Assembly (NCBI RefSeq): GCF_900101875.1
Contig: NZ_FNAI01000021.1
Span: 1 to 64,000, forward strand
Direction of reading: 5' to 3'
Length of the DNA: 64,000 nucleotides
Source of the DNA: Mucilaginibacter pineti
GTDB taxonomy: Bacteria > Bacteroidota > Bacteroidia > Sphingobacteriales > Sphingobacteriaceae
The position numbers and the translations under genes are program-made. Shown piece after piece: positions 8,630 to 17,466 of the stretch (position 1 is the first letter of the stretch; every line of letters starts with the position of its first letter). The notes beneath the pieces are model-generated. The model ran no database searches, was not told where the DNA came from, and saw only the letters and a program-made list of their open reading frames with translations.

Positions 8630-9619
8630 ATGAAAGCAATAGTAATAACCCATCCCGGCGAGCCTTCAGTTTTACAAATGGCCGAGCGGCCCCTACCAGT
8701 TTACGCTGCCGGTGAGGTATTGATAAAGGTGATGGCGGCAGGCGTAAACCGGCCGGATATAAAACAGCGCGAAGGTAAATATCCCCCGCCGCCCGGAGCA
8801 CCGCAGGATATTCCCGGCCTGGAGATTGCAGGGGTTATTACCGCTGTTGGCGCCAACGTTACCCAATGGCAAGTTGGCGATAAGGTATGTGCCCTGATAG
8901 CAGGCGGCGGTTATGCCGAATACTGTAATGCGCCCGAAGCCCAATGCCTTCCGATACCAGATAACCTTTCTTTTATAGAAGCGGCCTCGCTCCCCGAAAC
9001 CTTTTTTACGGTTTGGAGCAACGTATTTGACCGGGCCGGATTAAAGGGTAGCGAAACCCTGCTGGTCCACGGCGGATCGAGCGGCATTGGTGTTGCAGCC
9101 ATACAAATGGCCCGGGCATTAGGCCACACTGTTTACGTTACGGCCGGTTCCGATGAAAAATGCAAGTTTTGCGAACAGCTTGGCGCGGCAAAGGCCATCA
9201 ACTATAAAACAACACAGTTTGTTACTGTTATACAGGAACTTACCGCCGGTAAAGGTGTAGATGTGATACTGGATATGATAGGCGGCGACTACACACCCGC
9301 TAACATAAAGTCGCTGGCGGTAGAGGGACGGCTGGTGATGATCAACACCATGAAAGGCAAGGATGCCCAGGTTGACCTGGCGCAGGTAATGATGAAACGG
9401 CTGGTAATAACAGGATCAACCCTGCGGGCAAGAGATATTGGGTTTAAGGGCGAAATAGCAAAAAAACTAAAAGCAATTATATGGCCGCTGCTAAAATCCG
9501 GCGAAATAAAGCCTGTTATACATGCCGTATTCCCGGCCCGCGATGCGTCAAAAGCACATGAGCTGATGGAAAGCAGCACACATATTGGCAAAATAATGCT
9601 TGATTTTGAGCATGTTTAA
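8630..9619 (+). CDS. NAD(P)H quinone oxidoreductase, zinc-free MDR family
   Basis: A 329-residue medium-chain dehydrogenase/reductase of the quinone oxidoreductase (PIG3-like) type. The N-terminal GroES-like domain has AAGVNRPDIKQREGKYPPPP and PGLEIAGVI. The Rossmann domain has LLVHGGSSGIGVAAIQMA (nucleotide binding) and ends with HIGKIMLDF. The zinc-ligand cysteines of alcohol dehydrogenases are absent. It probably reduces quinones or enones with NADPH. It stands alone, with a repeat before it and atpD after it. Confidence 0.9.
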   Translation: MKAIVITHPGEPSVLQMAERPLPVYAAGEVLIKVMAAGVNRPDIKQREGKYPPPPGAPQDIPGLEIAGVITAVGANVTQWQVGDKVCALIAGGGYAEYCNAPEAQCLPIPDNLSFIEAASLPETFFTVWSNVFDRAGLKGSETLLVHGGSSGIGVAAIQMARALGHTVYVTAGSDEKCKFCEQLGAAKAINYKTTQFVTVIQELTAGKGVDVILDMIGGDYTPANIKSLAVEGRLVMINTMKGKDAQVDLAQVMMKRLVITGSTLRARDIGFKGEIAKKLKAIIWPLLKSGEIKPVIHAVFPARDASKAHELMESSTHIGKIMLDFEHV

Positions 9620-9692
9620 AGCGAATTTTAACCCTCAGAAATTATCATGCAAAAATGTTGCTTTTGGTATTTAAATATTTCAATAGAAATCT

Positions 9693-9700
9693 TAACTTTG
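9693..9700 (+). promoter_or_regulatory. Candidate -7 promoter box for atpD
   Basis: TAACTTTG matches the Bacteroidota -7 consensus TAnnTTTG exactly and lies 82 bases before the atpD ATG. A TTTG at 9663-9666 is the best -33 candidate, but its spacing (26 bases) is longer than usual. Confidence 0.4.
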
Positions 9701-9781
9701 CGCCTCTGAAATAGCATCTTAGTAATTTTATACGTGAGATAACTATTAAAAAGGAAAATTCTTTAAAACACCAGGTTATAT

Positions 9782-11287
9782 ATGCCAAACATTGGAAAAA
9801 TATCACGGATCATTGGTCCGGTAGTTGACGTAAGTTTCGCTGATGATGCTCATCTTCCCAAAATTTATGATGCGTTAGAGATCACGAAAGATAATGGCCA
9901 GAAAATCATTTTAGAAGTTCAACAGCATTTAGGTGAAGATCGTGTACGTGCGATTGCGATGGATTCAACAGACGGATTGCTACGCGGCATGAAGGTAGTG
10001 GATCTTGAATCGGCCATAAAAATGCCAATTGGCGAAAATATCAAAGGCCGTGTATTTAACGTAGTAGGTGATGCTATTGACGGTATAGCCAACTTAGATA
10101 AAACCAATGGTCGCCCTATCCACAATACTCCTCCCCGTTTCGAAGATTTATCTACCGAAACTGAAGTATTGTTCACCGGTATCAAAGTTATCGATTTGTT
10201 AGAGCCCTATGTAAAAGGTGGTAAAATTGGTTTGTTTGGTGGTGCTGGTGTTGGTAAAACAGTATTAATTCAAGAGCTGATCAACAACATCGCTAAAGCT
10301 TACGCCGGTTTATCGGTATTTGCTGGTGTTGGCGAGCGTACACGTGAAGGTAATGACCTTTTACGTGAGATGCTTGAAGCAGGCATTATAAAATATGGCG
10401 ATGCATTTATGCATTCAATGGAAGAAGGCGGCTGGGATCTATCTAAAGTAGATACCGAAGTGATGAAAGATTCAAAAGCAACCTTCGTTTTCGGTCAGAT
10501 GAACGAGCCTCCTGGTGCACGTGCGCGTGTAGCTTTATCAGGCTTAACCATTGCCGAATACTTCCGTGATGGTGATGAGGATGGTAAAGGACGTGATATC
10601 CTTTTCTTTATCGATAACATTTTCCGCTTTACACAAGCAGGTTCTGAAGTATCGGCGTTATTAGGTCGTATGCCATCTGCGGTAGGTTACCAACCAACAC
10701 TGGCTACCGAAATGGGTACCATGCAAGAGCGTATTACCTCAACAAAACGTGGTTCAATTACATCTGTACAGGCCGTTTACGTACCTGCGGATGATTTAAC
10801 TGACCCTGCACCGGCAACAACATTTGCCCACTTAGATGCTACAACTGTACTTTCACGTAAAATTGCCGAGTTAGGTATATACCCTGCTGTGGATCCTTTG
10901 GATTCTACATCACGTATCCTTAGTCCATCTATTTTAGGTGATGAGCACTACAATACAGCTCAGCGTGTTAAAGAAACTTTACAACGCTACAAAGAGCTGC
11001 AGGATATCATCGCGATCCTGGGTATGGACGAGTTATCTGAAGAAGATAAATTAGTTGTATCTCGTGCGCGCCGTGTTCAGCGTTTTCTTTCACAGCCTTT
11101 CCACGTGGCCGAGCAATTCACCGGTTTAAAAGGTGTATTGGTTGACATTAAAGAAACCATTAAAGGTTTCAACATGATCATGGATGGTGAAGTGGATGAG
11201 TATCCTGAAGGTGCATTCAACTTAGTTGGAAGCATTGAAGATGCTATTGAAAAAGGTAAAAAATTATTAGCAGAAGCTAATAATTAA
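9782..11287 (+). CDS. atpD: F1F0 ATP synthase subunit beta
   Basis: Catalytic subunit of the membrane ATP synthase. The 501-residue protein has the N-terminal beta barrel, Walker A GGAGVGKT (153-160), Walker B DILFFIDN, and the signature RFTQAGSEVSALLGRMPSAV, then the C-terminal helical domain with the DELSEEDKL (DELSEED) motif. It is followed by atpC only. The other subunits are not nearby, which is the usual Bacteroidota arrangement with atpDC split from the main atp operon. Codon use is biased as in a highly expressed gene. Confidence 0.98.
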   Translation: MPNIGKISRIIGPVVDVSFADDAHLPKIYDALEITKDNGQKIILEVQQHLGEDRVRAIAMDSTDGLLRGMKVVDLESAIKMPIGENIKGRVFNVVGDAIDGIANLDKTNGRPIHNTPPRFEDLSTETEVLFTGIKVIDLLEPYVKGGKIGLFGGAGVGKTVLIQELINNIAKAYAGLSVFAGVGERTREGNDLLREMLEAGIIKYGDAFMHSMEEGGWDLSKVDTEVMKDSKATFVFGQMNEPPGARARVALSGLTIAEYFRDGDEDGKGRDILFFIDNIFRFTQAGSEVSALLGRMPSAVGYQPTLATEMGTMQERITSTKRGSITSVQAVYVPADDLTDPAPATTFAHLDATTVLSRKIAELGIYPAVDPLDSTSRILSPSILGDEHYNTAQRVKETLQRYKELQDIIAILGMDELSEEDKLVVSRARRVQRFLSQPFHVAEQFTGLKGVLVDIKETIKGFNMIMDGEVDEYPEGAFNLVGSIEDAIEKGKKLLAEANN

Positions 11288-11423
11288 GATATGAGATTTG
11301 AGATATGAGATTTGAGATTAAGCATTTCAAATTTCATATCTCATGTTTAAAAGAACAAGAGATATAGGATATAAGAGGTACAGACGTTTCGTCTCACATC
11401 TCATATCTCATATCTCACATCTA
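11288..11423 (+). repeat. Word inverted repeat (GAGATATGA word) between atpD and atpC
   Basis: Directly after the atpD stop the sequence repeats GATATGAGATTTGA units. After a spacer it repeats the complement (TCTCACATCTCATATCTCAT) up to eight bases before the atpC ATG. The purine-rich arm is first on the coding strand. Copies with the same word are at 20095, 20478 and 23216 in the leucine operon. Confidence 0.8.
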
Positions 11424-11430
11424 AAAACAA

Positions 11431-11685
11431 ATGACATTAGAAATCCTTACTCCCGATAAAAAGATTTACGAAGGCGAGGCCTCATCGGTTACCGTTCCGG
11501 GTACTTTGGGATTATTTGAAATATTAAACCACCACGCCCCTATCATATCAACCCTACAGGATGGTAAGCTAACCGTACGTGGCGGCAACGCTGGTAAAGA
11601 AGAAGTTTTTTTGATTAAAGGCGGTGTTGTTGAAGTATTAAACAATAAGGTCATTATTCTTGCTGAAGGCATTCAGCACAAATAG
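11431..11685 (+). CDS. atpC: F1F0 ATP synthase subunit epsilon (short form)
   Basis: An 84-residue protein matching only the N-terminal beta-sandwich of epsilon subunits (MTLEILTPDKKIYEGEASSV, PGTLGLFEILNHHAPII). The C-terminal helical hairpin that inhibits ATP hydrolysis in E. coli (about 50 further residues) is absent. This short form is standard in Bacteroidota. It is cotranscribed with atpD and followed by a strong terminator. Confidence 0.93.
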   Translation: MTLEILTPDKKIYEGEASSVTVPGTLGLFEILNHHAPIISTLQDGKLTVRGGNAGKEEVFLIKGGVVEVLNNKVIILAEGIQHK

Positions 11686-11702
11686 TAGTACCCTTATTTT
11701 TC

Positions 11703-11743
11703 AAAAAAAAACGTCTGGGTATAACACCCGGACGTTTTTTTTT
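11703..11743 (+). terminator. Rho-independent terminator of atpD-atpC
   Basis: The stem AACGTCTGGGT / ACCCGGACGTT with a five-base loop is followed by nine T's and preceded by nine A's. It lies 20-60 bases past the atpC stop. Because Fic is convergent, it may serve both sides. Confidence 0.88.
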
Positions 11744-11763
11744 GCGCGTTTTTTTATAGTAGA

Positions 11764-12543
11764 TTATTTCAGATTCAATGCCTCAGGCAGCATCAGCAAA
11801 AAAGGCAGCGCTTGTGAATAATCAAGGAGATCATATTCCAAGCCCAGCCTGATGTTGCTGTAATAAGTTTGATGCTGATCATAGTATAATTTTTCTGATT
11901 GAATAAACCATGCTTTTGCACCTAATTTTTGAGCTATGAACCATTTTTCAAGTAACCGTGCAGTCCTGCCATTACCATCTTCAAATGGGTGGATCTTAAC
12001 AAATACAAGATGGATCTGCGCCGCAAAAAATAAAGTTTCCACCAAATTCAACTCCTCCGCTAACAGTGTGTCGATATCAGTATATAATTTACTCATCTCC
12101 TGCTCAACCAGGTTTGGCATACAGGCAACATATTCTATTTTACCATCGGGAGTGATAACAAACATTTTACCGGTTCTTAGCTGTCCGCGCCTTTCCTGTT
12201 GTAAAATGTGTTTGGTTAACAAGGTATGGGCAGCTTTGGTAGATACATAATTGAGCGCGGTTTGTTGAGCAAACTGATAGGCTTCATACAAATCATCAAT
12301 CTTTTGGGTATAGTCTGGTAAAAATTTAACACCCAGCATTTTGTGTTTCATGAAAGAATCAAGCTCAATATGTTCGCCCTCAATTTTAGATGAAAATACA
12401 GCCGATACAGAAGTATAGAAACTAAAGTTATCTGCCGATAATTTACTTTCTTCTAATTGCTCAAATTTTTGCTGCAAAGCTTCAGCATCAGCTTTTTGTA
12501 AATAAGCATCCAGTAAATCGGTTGTTAAAATATCAAAATTCAT
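11764..12543 (-). CDS. Fic family protein (AMPylase-like)
   Basis: Fic enzymes move AMP, or another nucleotide part, onto target proteins. The catalytic motif HPFEDGNGRTAR is intact (192-203, counted from the TTG at 12564). An N-terminal inhibitory motif S-x-x-x-E-G is present as SSKIEG (58-63), so this is a class II Fic protein whose glutamate can block the ATP site. A flap-like segment (KMFVITPDGKIEY) precedes it. The ATG at 12543 (MNFDILTTDLL) is preferred; the open frame extends 7 codons further to a TTG. No antitoxin gene accompanies it. The C-terminal part (LGAKAWFIQSEKLYYDQ) has no recognised domain. Confidence 0.88.
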   Translation of the reverse strand: MNFDILTTDLLDAYLQKADAEALQQKFEQLEESKLSADNFSFYTSVSAVFSSKIEGEHIELDSFMKHKMLGVKFLPDYTQKIDDLYEAYQFAQQTALNYVSTKAAHTLLTKHILQQERRGQLRTGKMFVITPDGKIEYVACMPNLVEQEMSKLYTDIDTLLAEELNLVETLFFAAQIHLVFVKIHPFEDGNGRTARLLEKWFIAQKLGAKAWFIQSEKLYYDQHQTYYSNIRLGLEYDLLDYSQALPFLLMLPEALNLK

Positions 12544-13021
12544 TGTGCTGTACAGATAGTTCAATAAACTTAACAGTTGAGTTTTTTAACCCGACTGCCA
12601 AACTTTCGTAAAACTAATAAAAGATGCGGTTAAAGACGTCCTGATTTTAATACAAGCGGTATGGTCCGTCTTCAGATTTGCACATCAACAATTTGCACAT
12701 CTGAACAAACTTTCGCGGGCAATTACCCAGTTTCAGGAAGAAAAACAGCAACTTACTATGCATGCATAAAATATGTACCGAATACCGTTTTGAACTTTGG
12801 TATAAATAACAAATTATTTTATATCTTTATATACAAATTAATCAATATATTATATTGATTAAATAATAAAATACAGAATATTATACTTTTTAAAAAAATT
12901 TACTTAAACTATTGTCATTCTTTATTGCTATATCTATCTTACAAATACCGATTATCAAAATCAGTTAAACCTGGATCAGCAACAAGAATATTTTAAAAAT
13001 CAGTCTATCATACAACATAAA
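12544..13021. other. AT-rich leader region before ilvD
   Basis: 478 bases between the divergent Fic gene and ilvD. The half next to ilvD is very AT-rich. I see no RNA gene, repeat or strong hairpin. The open frame at 12661-12858 has no coding character. A short frame at 12912-12968 would read as an Ile/Leu/Phe-rich peptide but has only a TTG start. The ilvD promoter must lie here; the closest -7-like box is TATCTTTA at 12832-12839, which is weak. Confidence 0.45.
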
Positions 13022-14734
13022 ATGAGTTCATCATCAGATACTACAGCGGCTATAGAATTGAACAAGTACAGCAAAACCTTTACGCAGGATGAAACACAAC
13101 CTGCTGCCAAGGCCATGTTATACGGAATAGGTCTTACTGACGACGATATGCGTAAAGCACAGGTTGGTGTGGCAAGCATGGGCTATGATGGCAATACCTG
13201 CAACATGCACCTGAATGATTTGGCCAAGCTGGTTAAACAAGGTATTTGGGATGAAGATATGGTAGGCCTGATATTTCATACCATTGGCGTAAGCGACGGC
13301 ATGAGCAACGGTACCGAAGGTATGCGCTATTCATTAGTGAGCCGCGATATTATTGCCGATTCCATTGAGGCTGTTACCGGCGCCCAGTATTATGATGGTT
13401 TAATTACCCTGCCCGGTTGTGATAAAAATATGCCCGGTTCCATTATGGCTATGGGCCGTTTAAACCGCCCGTCAATTATGGTATACGGTGGTACTATTAA
13501 ACCAGGTCACTGGAAAGGCGAAGACCTGAACATTGTATCGGCATTTGAGGCTTTGGGTAAAAAAATGGCTGGCACTATTGACGATGTGGACTTTATGGGC
13601 ATCATTAAAAATGCTTGCCCAAGCGCGGGTGCCTGCGGTGGTGTTTATACAGCTAATACCATGGCTGCAGCTATTGAGGCATTAGGTATGAGCTTGCCTT
13701 ATTCATCATCGAACCCAGCGTTAAGCGAAGATAAAAAAGCAGAGTGCCTTGCCGCAGGTAAAGCAATCAAGATATTATTAGAGAAGGATATTAAACCGTC
13801 AGACATCATGACCCGCGAGGCATTTGAAAATGCTATTGTAGTGATCATGGTATTGGGCGGTTCAACCAACGCGGTATTGCACCTTATTGCGATGGCAAAA
13901 AGCGTTGATGTTAAAGTAACCCAGGATGATTTCCAAACCGTAAGTAACCGCATCCCGGTATTGGCCGATATGAAGCCAAGCGGTAAATACATGATGGAAG
14001 ACCTGCACAAGGTTGGCGGTGTTCCGGCTGTAATGAAGTATTGCCTTGCGCAAGGCTGGCTGAATGGCGATTGCCTTACCGTAACCGGTAAAACCATTGC
14101 CGAAAACTTAGCATCAGTTCCTGAAATAAACTTCGAAACACAAAAAATAATACTCCCGGCTGAAAACCCTATCAAGGCAACTGGTCACTTGCAAATATTA
14201 TATGGAAACCTTGCCACTGGTGGCAGTGTAGCCAAAATTACCGGTAAAGAAGGTACCAGCTTTGAAGGTCCTGCACGCGTATTTGATGGTGAGTTTGAAC
14301 TGATCCACGGTATACAAAGCGGTCGTGTAAAAAAGGGTGATGTTGTGGTTATCCGCAACGTAGGACCGAAAGGCGCCCCGGGCATGCCCGAAATGCTGAA
14401 ACCAACATCAGCCATATTTGGTGCCGGACTGGGTAGCTCAGTGGCATTAATTACCGATGGCAGGTTCTCGGGTGGTACCCACGGCTTCGTCGTCGGTCAT
14501 ATCACGCCGGAAGCTTATGACGGCGGGGGTATTGCCTTTGTAAAGGATGATGACAGGATATTTATTGATGCGGTTAACCGTACCATTAATGTATTGATAA
14601 GCGATGAAGAATTTACTGCCCGCAAAGCAGCCTGGGTAAAACCGGCACTAAAGGCAACAAAAGGACTTTTATACAGATATGCCAAAACAGTAAGTTCCGC
14701 AGCCGAAGGTTGTGTAACTGATGAAATGCCATAG
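13022..14734 (+). CDS. ilvD: Dihydroxy-acid dehydratase
   Basis: Fe-S dehydratase that makes the 2-keto acids of valine and isoleucine. The 570-residue protein has the three cluster cysteines in CNMHLNDLA, PGCDKNMPGS and CPSAGACGGVYTANT, and the C-terminal TDGRFSGGTHGFVVGHITPE block. It is the first gene of the ilv-leu operon. Downstream order is ilvB, ilvN, ilvC, with short repeat-filled gaps. Confidence 0.97.
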   Translation: MSSSSDTTAAIELNKYSKTFTQDETQPAAKAMLYGIGLTDDDMRKAQVGVASMGYDGNTCNMHLNDLAKLVKQGIWDEDMVGLIFHTIGVSDGMSNGTEGMRYSLVSRDIIADSIEAVTGAQYYDGLITLPGCDKNMPGSIMAMGRLNRPSIMVYGGTIKPGHWKGEDLNIVSAFEALGKKMAGTIDDVDFMGIIKNACPSAGACGGVYTANTMAAAIEALGMSLPYSSSNPALSEDKKAECLAAGKAIKILLEKDIKPSDIMTREAFENAIVVIMVLGGSTNAVLHLIAMAKSVDVKVTQDDFQTVSNRIPVLADMKPSGKYMMEDLHKVGGVPAVMKYCLAQGWLNGDCLTVTGKTIAENLASVPEINFETQKIILPAENPIKATGHLQILYGNLATGGSVAKITGKEGTSFEGPARVFDGEFELIHGIQSGRVKKGDVVVIRNVGPKGAPGMPEMLKPTSAIFGAGLGSSVALITDGRFSGGTHGFVVGHITPEAYDGGGIAFVKDDDRIFIDAVNRTINVLISDEEFTARKAAWVKPALKATKGLLYRYAKTVSSAAEGCVTDEMP

Positions 14735-14839
14735 AAGGGTGAAAGGATAAAGGCGAAAGGTAAAAGGCCTGAATCAAAAAAGTTAAAAGACAAAAGATTA
14801 AAAAATCCGGATTCGAAAATCCGAATTCCGAAATAAAAT
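14735..14839 (+). repeat. Word repeat array between ilvD and ilvB
   Basis: A composite gap: GGTGAAAGGATAAAGGCGAA units (the AAAGG word) come first, then AAAAGTTAAAAGACAAAAGA, then a small inverted piece (AATCCGGATTCGAAAATCCG) of the GGATTTCGG word. All of it is purine-rich on the coding strand. It lies within one operon and holds no gene. Confidence 0.65.
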
Positions 14840-14845
14840 AAAGAT

Positions 14846-16585
14846 ATGGAAGCTATACAAGAAATACTTACTGAATCAACTCCTAAGCAAACAGCAGTTG
14901 AAGTTTCAGGATCGGTAGCATTATTGGAGGCATTGTTAACCGAAGGTGTTGATACTATCTTCGGCTATCCGGGTGGCGCTATAATGCCCATTTACGATGC
15001 CTTGTTTGATTATAATGAAAAGCTAAACCATATTCTGGTCCGCCATGAGCAGGGTGGTATTCATGCTGGGCAGGGTTATGCACGCACCTCTGGTAAAGTA
15101 GGTGTAGTGTTTGCAACCAGTGGCCCCGGCGCAACCAACCTTGTTACCGGCCTTGCCGATGCACAGATAGACAGCACACCGTTAGTATGTATCACCGGCC
15201 AGGTTTTCGCGCACCTTTTAGGTACCGATGCTTTCCAGGAAACAGATGTAATAAACATCACCACCCCGGTAACCAAATGGAATTACCAGGTAACCGATGC
15301 TACAGAGATCCCTGAAGTGATTGCCAAAGCTTTCTACATAGCCAAAAGCGGTCGCCCGGGCCCAGTATTGATAGACATTACAAAAAACGCGCAGATCCAG
15401 TTATTTAACTATCAAGGCTACACCAAGTGTAACCATATCCGCAGTTACAGACCAAAACCAATAGTTCGCCCGCAATATATTGAGCAGGCAGCGGCGCTCA
15501 TCAATGAAGCTAAAAAACCGTTTATCCTTTGGGGTCAGGGTGTTATTTTGGGTAGTGCCGAGCAGGAGTTTAAAACCTTTGTTGAAAAAAGTGGTATCCC
15601 CGCAGCATGGACCATCCTTGGTGCCGGCGCTATATCAACAGATCATCCTTTAAACGTAGGGATGCTGGGTATGCACGGCAACTACGGACCAAACGTATTA
15701 ACCAACGAATGCGATGTGCTTATTGCAATCGGTATGCGTTTTGACGACAGGGTAACCGGTCGCCTTGATAAATACGCCAAACAGGCAAAAGTGATCCATT
15801 TGGACATTGACCCTGCCGAGATCGACAAGAACGTAAAATCAACCGTACCTGTTTGGGGCGATTGTAAGGAAACCCTGCCAATGCTTACTGCACTGGTTGA
15901 GAAAAAAGAACACACCGAGTGGTTAGCCAAATTCAACGACTATACCCGCCAGGAAGTTGAACAGGTAATTGAAAAAGAACTGAACCCAACCACGCCAGAA
16001 ATGACGATGGGTGAGGTAATAAAACAACTGAACGAAATTACCAAAGGCGAAGCTGTTATAGTAACCGACGTAGGCCAGCACCAAATGGTAGCCTGCCGTT
16101 ACGCTAAACTTAATAATACCCGCAGTAACATTACCAGTGGTGGTTTAGGCACTATGGGTTTTGCCTTACCGGCAGCAATCGGCGCTAAATTTGGTGCGCA
16201 GGACCGTACAGTTGTTGCCATTATTGGCGATGGCGGTTTCCAGATGACCTGCCAGGAAATGGGCACCATTATGCAAAGCGGTATTGATGTAAAGATCATT
16301 ATCCTTAACAACCGCTTTTTGGGTATGGTAAGGCAATGGCAGGAGCTGTTTAACTCACGCCGTTACTCGTTCGTAGATATTCAAAGCCCCGATTTTGTGG
16401 CCCTGGCTGCTGCTTACCGCATCCCCGGCAAAATGATAGACGACCGTAAGGATCTTCCATCGGCATTAAATGAAATGCTGAACAATAAAGGATCATTCCT
16501 TTTAGAAGTAATGGTTACCAAAGAGAATAACGTATTCCCAATGGTACCGCAGGGATGCAGCGTTAGTGAGATCAGATTAAAATAA
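14846..16585 (+). CDS. ilvB: Acetolactate synthase, large subunit
   Basis: ThDP- and FAD-dependent enzyme joining pyruvate with pyruvate or 2-ketobutyrate, the first shared step of branched-chain synthesis. The 579-residue protein shows the N-terminal ThDP motif GYPGGAIMPIYDAL and RHEQGGIHAGQGYAR, the SGPGATNLVTGLADA block, and the C-terminal ThDP/Mg motif GDGGFQMTCQEMGTI with NNRFLGMVRQWQ. The regulatory subunit gene ilvN follows after a palindromic repeat. Confidence 0.97.
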   Translation: MEAIQEILTESTPKQTAVEVSGSVALLEALLTEGVDTIFGYPGGAIMPIYDALFDYNEKLNHILVRHEQGGIHAGQGYARTSGKVGVVFATSGPGATNLVTGLADAQIDSTPLVCITGQVFAHLLGTDAFQETDVINITTPVTKWNYQVTDATEIPEVIAKAFYIAKSGRPGPVLIDITKNAQIQLFNYQGYTKCNHIRSYRPKPIVRPQYIEQAAALINEAKKPFILWGQGVILGSAEQEFKTFVEKSGIPAAWTILGAGAISTDHPLNVGMLGMHGNYGPNVLTNECDVLIAIGMRFDDRVTGRLDKYAKQAKVIHLDIDPAEIDKNVKSTVPVWGDCKETLPMLTALVEKKEHTEWLAKFNDYTRQEVEQVIEKELNPTTPEMTMGEVIKQLNEITKGEAVIVTDVGQHQMVACRYAKLNNTRSNITSGGLGTMGFALPAAIGAKFGAQDRTVVAIIGDGGFQMTCQEMGTIMQSGIDVKIIILNNRFLGMVRQWQELFNSRRYSFVDIQSPDFVALAAAYRIPGKMIDDRKDLPSALNEMLNNKGSFLLEVMVTKENNVFPMVPQGCSVSEIRLK

Positions 16586-16587
16586 CA

Positions 16588-16670
16588 GGCCTCTCCCAGC
16601 CTCTCCAAAGGAGAGGGCTTTAAAAAATAAAAGGTCAAATCCTCTCCTTTGGAGAGGATTTAGGTGAGGC
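16588..16670. repeat. CTCTCC-type palindromic repeats between ilvB and ilvN
   Basis: Two head-to-head units (CCTCTCCAAAGGAGAGGGC and CCTCTCCTTTGGAGAGGATT) separated by an AT-rich spacer. The whole is flanked by GGCCTC and GTGAGGC ends, so the block is itself an inverted repeat. Same family as 3074, 18526 and 58345. Confidence 0.78.
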
Positions 16671-16697
16671 AAAGAAAAAACTTTAACAATATCAGCT

Positions 16698-17303
16698 ATG
16701 AGCGATCAGGATATAGAAAAACAGGAATTTAACATCACGGTTTATACTGAAAACCAAATTGGTCTTTTAAACCGAATTGCTATTATATTTACACGCCGGA
16801 AAATCAATATTGAAAGCCTGAATACTTCTCCGTCGGAGATTGACCGTATTCACCGTTTCAATATCGTGATCAACGAATCGGAGGACGTAGTACGTAAACT
16901 TACCCGCCAGATTGAAAAACAGGTAGAGGTGCTAAAAGTATATTACCACACCAATGAGGATGTGATTTGGCAGGAAATGGCATTATATAAAGTATCAACA
17001 GATGTAATTGCCGAGCGTGTAAGCGTTGAACGTTTACTACGTGAAAATGGCGCCCGTGTAGTAACATTGCGTAAAGATTATACCGTGTTTGAAACCACCG
17101 GTCACCGCGAGGAAACCGATAACCTGATAAGCATATTGCAGCCTTACGGCCTTATTGAATTTGTACGCAGCGCACGTGTAGCCATTATTAAAGATAGTGA
17201 CGGCTTTAATAGCAAACTGCGCGAGTTTGAAAGACTTGAACCGGGCGAAGACGTTATTGAAAACGAATACCTCAACAAAGGACAAAAGGTATTCACCATG
17301 TAA
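16698..17303 (+). CDS. ilvN: Acetolactate synthase, small (regulatory) subunit
   Basis: Binds valine and sets feedback control of IlvB. The 201-residue protein has an N-terminal ACT domain (FNITVYTENQIGLLNRIAII, INIESLNTSPSEIDRIHRF), then the ALS small-subunit C-terminal domain with ALYKVSTD and RTGHREETDNLI-like segments (here TTGHREETDNLI). Placed between ilvB and ilvC as expected. Confidence 0.95.
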   Translation: MSDQDIEKQEFNITVYTENQIGLLNRIAIIFTRRKINIESLNTSPSEIDRIHRFNIVINESEDVVRKLTRQIEKQVEVLKVYYHTNEDVIWQEMALYKVSTDVIAERVSVERLLRENGARVVTLRKDYTVFETTGHREETDNLISILQPYGLIEFVRSARVAIIKDSDGFNSKLREFERLEPGEDVIENEYLNKGQKVFTM

Positions 17304-17395
17304 GGTTAAGGCCGAAAGGAAAAAGGGTCAAAGGCGAAAGGTCAAAAACAATAACTTAATGACCAATGACACAATGACTAAATTAATAATCAAAA
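17304..17395 (+). repeat. Word repeat array (AAAGG and CAATGAC words) between ilvN and ilvC
   Basis: After the ilvN stop the gap reads GGTCAAAGGCGAAAGGTCAA, then ACTTAATGACCAATGACACA. These are the same two words, in the same order, as at 21103 and 22242. The second word contains several in-frame ATG triplets. Confidence 0.75.
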
Positions 17396-17466
17396 TATAA
17401 ACTTTAAATAAATCAGTGAAATCACCTAAACCGGTGAAATCACATATCATCAAACAAAATAAAACA

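Noticed and set aside
12661..12858. Open frame before ilvD (65 residues)
   Set aside because: AT-rich region, no known motif, no coding-like composition; no support as a gene.
12912..12968. Possible Ile/Leu-rich leader peptide for ilvD attenuation
   Set aside because: Only a TTG start, no terminator hairpin after it; the hydrophobic content follows from AT-richness alone.
17416..17466. Upstream GTG extension of ilvC
   Set aside because: Lysine-rich codons in the gap; the family start is at MAKLNF.
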